Positions 1 through 10,860 of a stretch of 64,000 bases of DNA are shown here, one piece after another. The notes beneath the pieces are model-generated. The model was not told where the DNA came from. It did no database searches and worked only from the letters and a program-made list of their open reading frames with translations. Position 1 is the stretch's first letter. Each line of letters begins with the position of its first letter. The DNA lies in NCBI RefSeq assembly GCF_019320115.1, contig NC_089583.1, positions 81,919,928 to 81,983,927 on the forward strand, written 5' to 3'. The DNA comes from Miscanthus floridulus (taxonomy: Eukaryota; Streptophyta; Magnoliopsida; Poales; Poaceae). Made by a program: the position numbers and the translations under genes.

Positions 1-1
1 C

Positions 2-439
2 GGGACTCCATGCCGGACCGGCGGAGCGGCGGAGCCGCATCAAGAGCTCAACTTGTCCACCGATGGCGGATGGGCGACGCGGGGTGAGAGCGACTCCGCT
101 GTTGAACTGCGCCTCTCTGTGCTGCTGAGAAATCTGCAGAATTGCAAATGCTCTGATACAGAGATATGAGAGCTGCGGGGCTGCCTGCCCGAGACCACAA
201 TAATGGGCTTGGCCGCTTACTGTACCGAGGAATCGATGGACATCACATCGTCACTTCGTCAGTTCATCACCAACTCCGATCCTGCCAATCTGATACCCGG
301 CCTGCAGTTGCAAGATTTTGCCGTTCTGTGCTCGCAACAGGAGTTTCGGGAAACGAAGTTCTCCGCGCCAGGTTTTATTTCGTCCTTGATGATGGGTGTT
401 ACAGAATGTCAAAGTCTGGGCGTTGTGACAAGCTGGTGA
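2..439 (+). CDS. 3'-terminal coding segment of an unrecognised host gene (partial, in-frame TGA)
   Basis: One frame is open from base 2 to a TGA at 167-169, and continues open in the same frame to a second TGA at 437-439. Both halves look protein-like: the first ends in a leucine-rich, possibly helical stretch, the second (from the Met at 203) is mixed and globular-looking. An AATAAA signal at 573-578 follows, which fits a gene on the plus strand ending near base 600. The codon at 167 could have been CGA before C-to-T change, or the protein may truly end there and the rest be 3'UTR. The 5' part lies outside the window. I do not recognise the family and assign no function. It could also be a pseudogene fragment. 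Confidence 0.4.
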
Positions 440-756
440 TGCGTACGGTGGATTGATCTGATCATGCAGTGAACGTGATCCCATCCCAATCAACGAACAA
501 CTGCGCGATGTGAGCTCGTGTGGTCTTGCCCTCTGATTCTCTGAATCTCAAAGATGCCTCCGTCTCCACCGGAATAAACCCGACTTTGAATGGCCATCAA
601 GTACAATTCACCTACTACCATGTAGCATCAACTGAACACGCCACACTTTGTTAAAGTTAGACATAGCAAGGTTTGTTACCAACCAAAGAGGCTAAACTTT
701 AGAGTCTGTCTGTTTGACACTTGCGTGTTTTACCCCAACTCCACACCTGAATTTTT
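440..756. other. 3'UTR and intergenic DNA without a recognised gene
   Basis: Apart from the AATAAA at 573-578, I see no open frame of protein-like composition and no repeat structure here. Confidence 0.5.
573..578 (+). promoter_or_regulatory. Candidate polyadenylation signal AATAAA
   Basis: A canonical AATAAA lies about 135 bases after the last stop codon of the partial plus-strand gene. It fits the 3'UTR of that gene. Single hexamers occur by chance, so support is moderate. Confidence 0.35.
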
Positions 757-895
757 CTGGCACTATTCATCATCTACCTCCGACGGCCCGCGTGCACTGT
801 TCATCTTCTACCTTCAGCCGCCCGTTGTGCACTGTTCATCTTTCACCTTTAGCCGGCCTTCGCGCCGTCCGCGGCACTGTTTATCTTCTCCGTTG
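757..895. repeat. Degenerate tandem repeat built on a CACTGTTCATCTT core
   Basis: Four diverged units of roughly 40-45 bases follow one another, each with a core like CACTGTTCATCTTC followed by a pyrimidine-rich stretch and a GCCG-containing end. The short open frames here are by-products of the repeat. Confidence 0.6.
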
Positions 896-999
896 GCACA
901 GATCACAGGAAACAATTTTTTTCTATGAAAAAATAAGGACAAATCGTGACTGTGTCGGCACAGATCACAAGCAGCAAATCACGGCGGAGCGGGCACGGC

Positions 1000-1205
1000 C
1001 GTGTCGCGGGAGCGGCGGCGGAGGTCCGGCTTGGGGGCGGCAGTGGAGGTCCAGCCTGAGGACGGCGGCGGAGGTCCGGCCTAGTGGCGGTGACGAAGGT
1101 CCGGTCCGGCCAGAGGGTGCGCGCGGCGCCATCGCCTGGGCGCGAGGAGGAGTGGGCATCGGGAGGAGCTCGCCGGTCACGTCGCCGATGAGAGAGAGAG
1201 AGAGA
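1000..1205. repeat. GC-rich short tandem repeat followed by a (GA)n run
   Basis: Three units of about 35 bases share the core GGCGGAGGTCCGGCC between about 1010 and 1110. A (GA)n microsatellite of about 7 units lies at 1191-1205. Open frames on both strands through this block have simple Arg/Gly/Pro composition and are not credible genes. Confidence 0.55.
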
Positions 1206-1305
1206 TAGCACGCGGAGGGGAGGACGGGAGCGCGAAAGAGAGGAGTCGATTGAAGCCTCATGTTAGGGACATGGAAAAAAATCGTGTGTTTATAGGTGCT
1301 AAAAC

Positions 1306-1564
1306 ACCCGTGTGGCCAAAGGGCGCCTAGGTCAAACGGTTAGGTGACCCAGCGGCACTCCTCAGGTCATGGGTCGACTCCTTGTGGGAGCGAATTTCAG
1401 ACTGAGGTTAAAAAAATTCCCCCGCGCCGTCCCCATGTGCCAAAGCGCAGTGGAAGGCCTCGGCCTGGTTCTCATAGGGTTACGGTACCTCCTGCGTCAT
1501 GATGGAGACGAGGTTCCGGGGTTTTCTCGATCTGTGTGAGAAGATCTACTTCTTAGAAGAAAAC
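1306..1564 (+). mobile_element. tRNA-derived SINE
   Basis: A tRNA-like head starts near 1321. It has an A-box-like segment at about 1328-1345 (TAGGTCAAACGGTTAGGTG) and a B-box at 1371-1381 (GGGTCGACTCC), about 30 bases apart as in pol III internal promoters. A tRNA-unrelated body follows and ends in CTTCTTAGAAGAAAA. The heptamer CTAAAAC occurs at 1299-1305 and 1565-1571 and is a plausible target-site duplication. The body matches what I recall of a common Andropogoneae SINE type. The exact 5' end is uncertain by about 15 bases. Confidence 0.65.
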
Positions 1565-1759
1565 CTAAAACGTTAAACTGTGATCTCGCACGTCCAATCT
1601 TTTTGGGACCAGCAAGCAACCAGATTCGAGTACACGATTGCACAAGAGCCCTTTGCCCTGGTTATAACTTATGACAATCTTATGGCCAAAATCGTCATAT
1701 CGTCCCCACACTACCCACATATAAATCAGAATATACAAGCATTATAACCACACTACCTC

Positions 1760-2485
1760 CTATAATGACAGTTGCAATTCCAATCCTGCCCTTCTCCCCC
1801 TCCCCCTCGGCGACGCCGTCAGGTCGCCGTCCCACAGCCTCACGACGCTACCGTCAAGAACTGCCAAGTCGATGTGGCGGTACCAACCCAGGTCACTCCT
1901 CCGCCTCACCGCCAACTCCCTCTCTTCATCCCACGGCGCCGTGGCCAAGGTCGTCGCTCTTCTCCTCCCCGTAGGCTCTGGCACCATCCTTCTGAGAACC
2001 ACCTCAACCTCGCTGTCGCTGTCGCGGTCGCCGCGCGCGCCGTCGCCGTCGTCGTCATCAGCATCCGCGTCCGCGCATTTCCTGACGCCGTCCACGACTC
2101 CGTCTTCGTCTCCTGAGCCGCCGTAGTACGCAGTGAACCGGACCTTGGATGGCGTGCTTGGCTCGCTTACAGACGACGGCTCGGCCGGAGCGAGAGCGAC
2201 GACCGGCCGCCGCGGCTCGTCAACAATGGCAGCCCGAGAGGGCGGAAGAGGCGCCTGTGGCTCCTGAGTATCGTCGTCGACGAGGGCGCTGACGCTGCGA
2301 ACGCCGGTGGCGCTGGGCTTGGAGTTGGAAGCGCCGCTGACGGCGCGGATGCGCCAGAGGCCGACGGCGGCGGCGAGGGCGGCGACGAGCCAGGCGCAGA
2401 GCGAGCCGGCGGCCGCGGCCGCCGCGGGGAGGGAGTAGAGGCGGAGCGCAATGGCCTCCGCGGGCACCATGCCGAGGAGCTCCAT
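1760..2485 (-). CDS. Plant-specific single-pass membrane protein, 241 aa, unknown function
   Basis: This is the only clearly intact host gene. The 241-residue protein has one hydrophobic Ala/Leu-rich segment at about residues 17-47, giving an N-terminal membrane anchor. Then comes a long low-complexity linker rich in Ser, Pro and Ala, with a KVRFTAYYGG motif near residue 113 and an acidic Asp-rich run near 138-150. The C-terminal conserved block contains GWYRHIDLAVLDGSVVRLWD at about 200-220. That tryptophan-bounded tail is typical of a family of uncharacterised plant transmembrane proteins; I infer the soluble tail is the conserved functional part. The Met at 2485 is the first Met and sits directly before the hydrophobic segment. 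No introns are needed. GC-rich codon use fits a grass gene. Confidence 0.85.
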   Translation of the reverse strand: MELLGMVPAEAIALRLYSLPAAAAAAGSLCAWLVAALAAAVGLWRIRAVSGASNSKPSATGVRSVSALVDDDTQEPQAPLPPSRAAIVDEPRRPVVALAPAEPSSVSEPSTPSKVRFTAYYGGSGDEDGVVDGVRKCADADADDDDGDGARGDRDSDSEVEVVLRRMVPEPTGRRRATTLATAPWDEERELAVRRRSDLGWYRHIDLAVLDGSVVRLWDGDLTASPRGRGRRAGLELQLSL

Positions 2486-2606
2486 TATGTGGTGGTGGTG
2501 GTAGTGGTGGGGGTGGGGAGGTCACGGCGGTTGTTGAAGAGGTGGGGGATGGTGTTGGTGCGGTGAGGAATGGAAGAAGATGGGTTTGGGTGGGAACTGG
2601 GAAGCG

Positions 2607-2614
2607 TATACATA
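2607..2614 (-). promoter_or_regulatory. Candidate TATA box for the membrane-protein gene
   Basis: On the minus strand TATGTATA lies about 122 bases upstream of the start codon at 2485. This would give a 5'UTR of about 90 bases. It is the best TATA-like site in the upstream 200 bases, but nothing else confirms it. Confidence 0.35.
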
Positions 2615-2804
2615 GGTGGGCATGTGGCGGAGTGGGAACGAATATGCACTGGTGTCTTGTCAAAAAAAAATGCACTGGTGAACTGCCTGGAATTTTTGCA
2701 AGTTTCACCTGCACAACTGAGCATTTTGAAATTTTGTGTTTGGGTGCAGTATAAGCTGCATTTTGCAATTATTCAGCTTCCAATTTTTAGATGAACCATT
2801 TACA

Positions 2805-2929
2805 GCCTGTTCGGCTGGGGCTGAAACGATCGTATACGATCGTGGATTATTACTGCTGGCTATTTTGGTGTGAGAGAAAAATACTGTTCTGGCTGGAAAT
2901 TTACGATCGTTTACGACCCAGCGAACATG
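2805..2929. mobile_element. MITE of the CCTGTTCG...CGAACA type
   Basis: The ends form imperfect inverted repeats (CCTGTTCGGCTGGG and CCCAGCGAACATGG), and inside lies the signature GTGAGAGAAAAATACTGTTC. The same signature recurs at about 38683-38770, 62560-62616 and 62860-62950. This non-autonomous DNA transposon type is frequent near grass genes. No coding capacity. Confidence 0.65.
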
Positions 2930-2934
2930 GTGTT

Positions 2935-4719
2935 AGTTCCAAGTATATATGATTGTGTCTTTTGTGGAGTTGAGCTAGTGCACCTATTCCATTCATCTTT
3001 AATTTGTACGTACTGTATATTGGAGCAGAGGCAGAGTATCGCTCCGACTGTAATACGGTAATACCCATTTCCTCAACTGAAATTGAACAAGCGTCGAGGC
3101 ACTCGCATGTAAAAAAAACGAGATGCGGTTAGTTTGCTGCCAAACGGGAGTAACAGTGCTGGCAACAACGGCATCAGTTGGGATCTAACCAGGAGATGCT
3201 GGGAATCGAGCTCGGGAGATGCTGGCTGAGAATTGAGATACCATTTCTCCAGCTGGGAATGGGAAGAAATGCGGGGGGCGCCGCCGCCAGCGTGACAGCG
3301 CCCTTCTCCACTCGTGGTGGGCGTGGGGACGCGTGGGCGCCACCGATTGGATCTCGTGGGCCTCATGAGTCATGAGACCTACTTCGTGGCTTGGATTAGA
3401 CGATCGACCTGGCCTGATATCCTGATGCGTGGTACGTGTGGCTTGTGACCACGGAGAGGTTACTCTGGCAGTCTGCATTTCAGTTTTCACGCCGTGTAGA
3501 ATCATACGGGATCATTACGTACTCCGTAAATGCCTACGTAAATGGTACTACCGTAAGAAGAAGAAAAACTTGGTGGTGACCAAGATTTACATCGATCGGA
3601 ATTACCAGCTCTTGAGCAAGTCCAGAGGGTAACCCGTCCCCGTGCAGTGCAGTGCAGTGCATTTGCGGCAGAAGAAGGATCAGACGGAGACGGGACAGAA
3701 AAATCCCAGTTGTTGTCCCAGCGTGGGCGCGGGAGCACGGCAGAATGTTGCACGTCCGGTTCTGTGGCAGAGAGACAACTCTACGCCGGCCGGCGGGCCC
3801 AGCGATGGGCGACGGCCCCGTACGCCGCAGCAGCCTAGCGTCTGCAGCAGCGCCGCCGCCGCATGTGTCAGAACCGGCCGTTGCGCGAGCGGTAGGCCGG
3901 TAGGGGTGTGCTGGTCCTGCTGGGCCGACGCCCGAGCGGCGCCGGCGCGCGTATCCGCTGTCCGGCTGCGAAAATCGAAATGCCGAGCCTCGCGCGGGGC
4001 GACGTCTCCTGACTGCGAGACTGATGAAACGTACGTCGTCTCATTCTTGTTTCATCAGTGCTTGATGGGCGTCGAGCGTGCCTAGTTTATCCCGGAGCGA
4101 GGTAGGCGAGCTGCCAAATTGTTTCGATAGCCATGTTTAGGAGGTAGGCTTCTCGTATCTTAGACTTATTAGAGCTATCCAAGCGTTTCTTTTCTTGACT
4201 TGAAGCGTGTCAATATCTGGCAACCTGGCCTATTGGCTCCCAGAGGATGCACGGCACGCACAGTTTTTCAGTTTCTCCCGGCCCTCTAGCCTCTACCATT
4301 TTCAGAAGTGCAACGACGACGCATGTGCCACCAGGGGATCTTTCATGTCAATCTTTGGTAATTGGTACGTTTGCTTGCCTGTGTTTGTTTTGGCAGCCGA
4401 GGTTCGTATGATGAGTTGATCACAAAGCGTCGGCCTTCACTTCACGGTCTGGCCGTCAGAGTCCGCGTGCCTCGCGACGTACATGCAGAGCATGTGGCTC
4501 GTCTTACATCTTTCTTAAACGACGCATAATAGATACATACAATAGCCACTTATTTACCTCAAGTCAACCTTTTATCAATTTACCATACGGAATTAATCAT
4601 TTGTTACACTACCATCTATTATGAATCTTGTAATTTATTTGATTTATTAAAGTTAGACCAAGTACAATTAAATCCAACAAAAATAGCTAAACACCGCGCA
4701 ACAAATTATAAATTATGTT
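2935..4719. other. Intergenic DNA, no supported gene
   Basis: The stretch has a short GTGCA tandem run at 3643-3661 and a GC-rich block at 3700-4080. Plus-strand frames in the GC-rich block have biased Arg/Ala/Cys composition without recognisable domains. The part from 4480 is AT-rich and featureless. Confidence 0.5.
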
Positions 4720-4998
4720 GCAATGGACAAGTTTTCTAATTCTTATAAATTATGAATCGTATAATCAGATTGTTTGCTCCAATTGGTTTGGATGGTTCTG
4801 TTCCTAGACAGAATGAAGGTAACTTTGCCACTGGTGGCGCAAGACAATGAAAAAGGTGGAGAAAGAGCATAGAAGAGGAGTGAATTCTCTAATAATCATG
4901 GGCGCTTGGATTATCTGGAAGCATAGAAATGCATGTGTCTTCGAGGGTGCTGCACCTTCGGTAACATCAATTATAAGGGAGTTCAAAGATGAACATAG
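4720..4998 (+). pseudogene. LINE relic, left part (C-terminal region of non-LTR ORF2)
   Basis: Translation of about 4845-4998 gives a run containing SLIIMGAWIIWKHRNACVFEG followed by a Ser/Ile stretch and EFKDEHS. This W-x-x-W-KHRN-x-CVF pattern is typical of the C-terminus of plant L1-type reverse transcriptase ORFs. The reading frame stops abruptly at 4998 because a Tekay element sits there, and resumes at 20872. The 5' boundary is unclear; the element is strongly 5'-truncated. Confidence 0.7.
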
Positions 4999-5944
4999 TG
5001 TAACAACCTAGGTTTTCCAATAACACAAAATCTGAACTTAAAAATTTTTCTAACAAAACCCATTCATGGTGAGTGTACATACTAGAAAATCACTAAAATA
5101 GTTCCACAAGTAGAACCCAAACTAACAGGGTTGAGCATATGCATTTTAATTCAACTTGTGAGTTGCTTCTTTATGATTTTCTGTGATGAGATAAAATCAA
5201 CTTAACTTTTATAAATAACTTGTTGTGTGTGTTGCCAACTCATGGCATGGACCCTAATACCCTAGATGACTTCTAGTGGACCCCACTAGGATGTATATAT
5301 GTTGGCAACACATGTATACATGCATAGGAGCCCTAGGTATAGTGTAGAAATAGAAACAAAAATAACAAAGAATTAGAAAAGGGGAGGGAAATAGAAAGAG
5401 CAAAGCAGCCCAGCAACCAGCGCGGCCCAGCAACGGCCCAATGCCACCCTCCCACGCCCGCAGTCACGCGTGCGGCCACGCGGCCCAGCAGCGGCCCACG
5501 TCCGCGCCCGCTGCCAGCCCGCGCCTCACCTTCATCCGCTGCTAGGTGGGCCCCTCCTGTCATCCCATACCCTCGCTCCCCTCCCTTCTTTAGGCAAAGC
5601 AGAGCAGCGTGCCTCGCCGCTCGCCGTGCCAGCCGTCCGTGCCCCCTGCTCCTTGCCCATATGCGTGTGGATGCTCGCCACGTCACCAATCCACGCCACC
5701 CTACCTGCCCTAGCTCGCGCCGCGACGAGATGACGACGTAAGTGCCTTGGCCCACGCCTCTCACAGCCATGCCTGCCACCGCCGTACAACGCCCTTGACC
5801 GGTCGCCGAGCGAAAACGGGAGCGCCAAGGCACCCCCACACTCCCGTCAAACCCCAGAACCCTAACCCAGGCCACCTGATCGCCAGTACACGTGTCCCCG
5901 CACTACTCCTCGCCATCCGCCGCCCACCATGGGTGAGCTCGGGC

Positions 5945-5951
5945 TATAAAA
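5945..5951 (+). promoter_or_regulatory. TATA box of the Tekay 5' LTR
   Basis: TATAAAA in the context GGGCTATAAAACCCCCT is conserved at 17391-17397 in the other LTR. It puts U3 at about 950 bases and leaves about 3.6 kb for R plus U5, an unusually long transcribed leader. Confidence 0.7.
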
Positions 5952-8900
5952 CCCCCTCCAGTGCCCTAGCCCCTCTCACATCCACCCCCCCCTGCCACTC
6001 GGTGGCAACCCACGAACAGCACCTAGCCAGAAGGGAAGGAGAGGAAGGGAGGAGGAAAATGAGGGAAGGGAGTGCTGCCCTCCAGAGCTGATCAGTCACC
6101 GCGGAGATGCTGCCAGAGCCGGAGACATCGCCCCGATCGGCTACATTGGCATAGCTACTTGGCACGACACTACACCACCTCGTCACTGCCCCCGTCTCGC
6201 CACTGCACCTGTTATCCTAGCACCACCTGCCACCACCGGTGAGCCCCGAGACCCTTGCTTTGCCTTGCCGGCGTGACCGCCATGGCCGCCACCGTGTTCT
6301 CCCCACTTGGGAGGACCAAAGGTGCCGCCTTTCACCATAGCCTAGCACCGCACACGTACGCTGCACACCAATCAGCCGCAACATGGCGATGCCGAGCCCT
6401 CTAAGCTTGAGTACGCCATGCCCCGCCTGGTGAAGCCCCGTTCTGGCAGATCCGGAGCGGTAGCGGTGGATCTGTCACCACGGTAGGTTGCGCCTCCCTA
6501 CGGGGAGCACAAAGCCCCAACCACACTAGCTTAGGAGCCCTTGGGGCCGCTGGTCACGTTCGTGCCACTGACGTGGCCAAGCACCCATGCCACCGCCGTG
6601 TTAGAGCTATTCCGTCCAACTCTGACCACCTCGCTTGGCAAGGAAGGGACGTCAATCTTCGTCTTGAACCCACGTACCCCGCTATGTAGATGGTTGAACA
6701 AAAAGCCCCGGCTTTGCCCTGGATCACCGTAGCCGCAAGCTCGCTGGAGCTCCACCGTGTGCGTTCATCGCGGTGCTGATGCCGCCGTGCCTATTGGTCA
6801 CCGCCGTTGAGTCCTTTGGCTCGCCGGTGACTCTAATCGAAGGAAATGAGCCGCCTTAGCTCCAATTGAGGTTGTGGCCACCGCACCGCCGGCCGCCTTC
6901 ACCGCCGAGCCACTATCGCCGTGGCTGCCTCTCCTAAAGCCCTTAGCGCCACCCCTAGAGCCCTAGCTATGTCCTCCGTGGCGCGGGAAAGCTAATGGAG
7001 CTTCCCCTGGAGCCTTACCATCACCCAGAGCACATCGCCGCTGACCCCACACCACTGAGAACCACCAAGTCGCCATCGATGGGCGCCAGAGCCTCAAAGC
7101 CCCACCTTTAGCCCCTTGATGTAATCACCGTGACTCCATGAAGCCGTAGAGCCCCTTAGTCGCCCCGCTAGGCCACCGTATCGCGTGGCTGAGCGAGCTC
7201 TCTACTGGCGAAGGGCGCCGCCATAAGAAATAGAAGAGAGGGGGAGGCAGCCATGCCCTCGCCTAACCCCTGTGTGCACCCGATGCACCGAGCATGACCC
7301 GCACTAGCCCCGCGCATGGCCCCGGTCTACCGTGGACCAAGTCTACGAACCATGGTGCGCCGAGCATCAATCCACCATGAGCCGACCCCATGGACCAAGC
7401 CCGGTAGAGGGCCGCGCATGCCATATGGCCGCCTGTGCGTTTGACATGTGTCCAGGGTGGACTGGCCCAACCCGGCCCAACTCGGCCCAATACCTGGCTC
7501 GCTAAGCCTAGTCTGGGCCTAGTCAACCATTGAACATTGACCTTGATCGTTGGCCATTGACCTGGTCCCACCTATCAGTCTCTGCCAAGCCACGAGCCAA
7601 TCAGGAAGTGCCACATGTCAGCCTATGAATTTTCCTATTCTTTTTCTTTTTTAGAAAATGATTTAAACTTAGAAAAATCACAGAAATCTCATCTGACCTC
7701 AGAAAAATATGAAACCAGTGTCCAAATTTTTTCTAAAAATGAGCTCTATGTCATAGGCTTGTGTTTGAGTGCATTTGGATCTTTTGAATTTCTATTGCTT
7801 CTTGGTGATCATCTATAGAAGTCGCTTATCATGGCTATATGTCTTGTTTGATAGACCCAGAGGAGTCGTAGACTAAGGAGCATGACCCTGACTACACTGA
7901 GGAGGCTTGGAGATGACCTACCAGGTACCACATCCCATCCAACCTCATAGAATCCTTTTAGACATGCTACAATGTAGATGCTAGTGCTTTACTTTTGTGC
8001 AATTGATCTGTGATAGGTTGCATGGTAGACTTGCTTGTGAGCCACTACCTTGTCGCAACCTATACCCCTACACACCTGCTGTTAGGCAAGATGCTCGCTT
8101 ACTTACTTGCTACTGCTTCTACTATGCATTATATCTATGGTGTGATGCTTGGTGGAGGATTGCTTGTGAGTAGTAAAGGCACTTGGTGCCGATAATGTGG
8201 TAACAACTGGAGAGATCTTGGAATGTGTCTTGGGTGTGTGGTGAGGGTTGAGTCGATCGGGTAGGATCTTACGACAAGTCATTGGACGAGTCTTGTCAGG
8301 GGGTGCGACCTAGGCATCCCCTACGAGCGGTACCTGTGGCGGGTGCATGTGAGATGAGGAGATCCTAGCGTGGAGTGTCTTTGTGGAACAAAGCCCCAGG
8401 ATGGAGGTGTCATCGAGGCACGGGGTGTTGGTTATCCCCTTTGGGAAGATATCATGTTCGGTCCCCCTAAGGTCTGATATGTCAAGAGAATCGGATCATA
8501 GGACCCTATGTTCACACCACTCGCTCCTAAATGGGCGGGGGACGTCTATCCGACCAGCTAGGATGGTGCCACTACATCTAGGTTGAAAGTGGATAGTGTT
8601 GGGAGGTACGGGCGTATGGCCCACACCCTCCTAAGATAGCGTAGTGACCTTTGGGGGGCCGATACAATGTCTCACAGTCTCAGCATTTTGTGGACTTCGG
8701 GGTGGGCCATGGATGAGTGGTAGGGTGGCATTGCACTGGTTGGAAGGTAGCCTGATATCAACCTAGGCGGGGCACCGCCGATGATGGTGATCTTATGGTT
8801 CTAGGTGTACATGCTCTGTAGAGTTGATCGATCTATACGTATAGCTGTGTCCTCAGATATGGATATTCCTATGACCTATGATTCCCTTGATTAGTGAGTG

Positions 8901-9465
8901 GAGTCCTTTCTTCTCTCCTGCTAGGTTCTTGTGTTGGTTTTCGGCTTTGGACCGATGAGGCAAGGTACGAGTGGGAGTCATCCTTGTCACCTAGAGTGTG
9001 TGAGAGTGGTGAGATGTGTGTGATGGGATGGCAGAACATGTGGATGAGATGTGTTAAAACTTGATGAATTATTATTAAAACTTGACATACTCGCATAGGA
9101 AACTACAACCACAAACAGGTCTTTTGCTCTACCCTTTCATTCCACTACCACAAAACAAACGCAAAGCATAGGGTGGGAGCTAGTGGCCAGTACAAATCAT
9201 ACTAAGAATTGTTTGGCAGGTTCCGAGCCTGAGTACGACTACTAGGGAGATGGTTGGGAGGATTAGAGGTCTTGTTCCTATGCTCAAGTTTGGTTCGAGA
9301 AGATGGAGTCGACGCACTGCTACCAGTTCTACTTGATGCTGTTCTAGTTGCTGCATGCTCTGAGTGATTCCTCTAAGTGGCAATGTAATAATGAGTAAAC
9401 CTTACTTTTTGTACTCTCTTTAAGATAGGTATTCAATGTATAAGTATGATATCCACTGTTATTTG

Positions 9466-9504
9466 ATAATGTGATGGGATGATCACCTGGGACTATCACA
9501 TTAT
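9466..9504 (+). repeat. Conserved 10-bp inverted repeat near the end of U5
   Basis: ATAATGTGAT at 9466-9475 and ATCACATTAT at 9495-9504 are perfect inverted copies, 19 bases apart, about 45 bases before the LTR end. The same hairpin is intact in the 3' LTR at 20786-20824 although flanking bases differ. Confidence 0.65.
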
Positions 9505-9551
9505 ACTTTGAATTTGTGGATTTTCCTTCGAGGAAATGGGGATCGTTTCAA

Positions 9552-9565
9552 TTGGTATCAAAGGC
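9552..9565 (+). promoter_or_regulatory. Primer-binding site (initiator Met tRNA)
   Basis: TTGGTATCAAAGGC starts one base after the LTR end and matches the usual TGGTATCAGAGC complement of the initiator Met tRNA 3' end with one mismatch. It fixes the 5' LTR boundary. Confidence 0.85.
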
Positions 9566-9663
9566 ATACTTAACCCTAGGATGAGACCCTTAGGATTGGA
9601 CGCTAGAAATAAGAGTGGAACGACCTTGCATCTTTTTATGCATGGCTTACCTCTTTTTCTAAT

Positions 9664-10860
9664 ATGCTGGTCCCCTTTTATGGACCAATTTGCATATGGC
9701 ACCAGCAGTTGAGCTTCCCTGTCGACGGTCTAAGCTACAAGCATTTTGCTCAGATGCTCTATGACGTCCTCGAGGAGATTGGTGTCCCTATCGAGCAGGT
9801 CGAGTATGTCTATCATGGCGAGCCAAGGACCCGATGGACTACAGGGCCACATCATCATCCACCTCAGGTTTCCTACGAGTGAGACCCTGCTAGAGCTGCA
9901 TGCCTTCTAGGAGCTATAGGTGGAGACCTCCATCGTAGCTTGTGTTGAGTTTGTTTCATGCTCGGCCCTTCGCCGCATGATGCATGACGCCCACGAGCAC
10001 TTGGACCTTATCTAGAGTACTAGGAGGTAGGTCTTGGCCGCTGAGCAGACTATCTACACCAAGGAGGGCCCTTGCCTTCAAGTGTCTAGATAGTACATCC
10101 TCTACCAGGATAGGTACATCATGGAGGTTGAGTCACAGAACCATCGGTACCAGGACATGTTGTTCCAAGCTGACGAGGCCTTCCTAGAGGAAGAGAAGAA
10201 GGAGGTACTCAAGGAGACCATCCATGTGGAGCGTGAGGGCTACAACCGCATGGAGGCCTACTACAAGGCACGTGAGAGCAAGCTAAAGTAGGAGATTATA
10301 GATCTAAGAGACAAGACTAGAGACTTTAGGCTCCATAATGACTACTTAGACTATAAGGTGCTCGAGCTTGAGGATGCCCTCAAGCATAAGAAGAGGTGCC
10401 TAAGGGATCACATTGAGATGGAGAAGAGGTATGGTTTTAGGAAGATAATGCTGGAGAGCCATTGCAACATGTTGGAGAGGGAGGTGGTTCAGTTGAGCGT
10501 TAACTGCTGCTCACAACCAACATCACCTTATTGAGTACATGAAGTACATGGAGTTCTAGAAGGATAGGGTAGACATGATAAGCTAGGCATGGGTTGACGC
10601 CGACATCAGGCGAGTCAAGGAGTTTAAGGAGATGTAGAAGTTCCTACCACCTGAGTCACACAAGAGGCTACACAAGGAGTCCTTCAGGGTTGAGCCAACC
10701 AAGCTCAATCTGAAGGCATGCCCTGTACGAGGACTACCCCAAGGCCACGAAGACCGAGCAGTTGGAGGAGGCCCTAGAGTACATCGCTGAGGATGCACCT
10801 GTACCGATGTAGAGCTCCAGGAGATGGATGCTAGCACTTCACCGCCACCTAGTCAGAGTT
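9664..10860 (+). pseudogene. Extra ORF before gag in the Tekay element, coiled-coil protein (decayed)
   Basis: Between primer site and gag lies about 1.2 kb of protein-like sequence. The N-terminal part (9664-9882) is in one frame; from about 9842 to 10534 the frame moves by one and gives a long, highly charged helical region rich in Glu, Lys, Arg, Leu and Tyr with coiled-coil character. A further shift carries the tail to about 10860. In-frame stops are mostly TAG at places where Gln or Trp would fit. It has no gag, protease or RT motif. Similar Glu/Lys-rich hypothetical proteins accompany some grass gypsy elements, from general knowledge. Function unknown; a structural or regulatory role is only a guess. 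Confidence 0.6.

Larger units (their letters stand above)
4999..9550 (+). repeat. 5' LTR of the Tekay element (4552 bp)
   Basis: Starts TGTAACAACC and ends CGTTTCA, directly before the primer site. Aligned by eye with the LTR at 16598, the first 330 bases differ at about 30 positions, so the element is old. It has a block of about 120 bases just before the TATA box that the 3' LTR lacks. Short open frames inside (for example 5400-5900) are GC-rich by-products. Confidence 0.92.

Noticed and set aside
3642..4085. 147-codon plus-strand frame
   Set aside because: Starts in a GTGCA repeat, biased Arg/Ala/Cys composition, no domain, no supporting signals.
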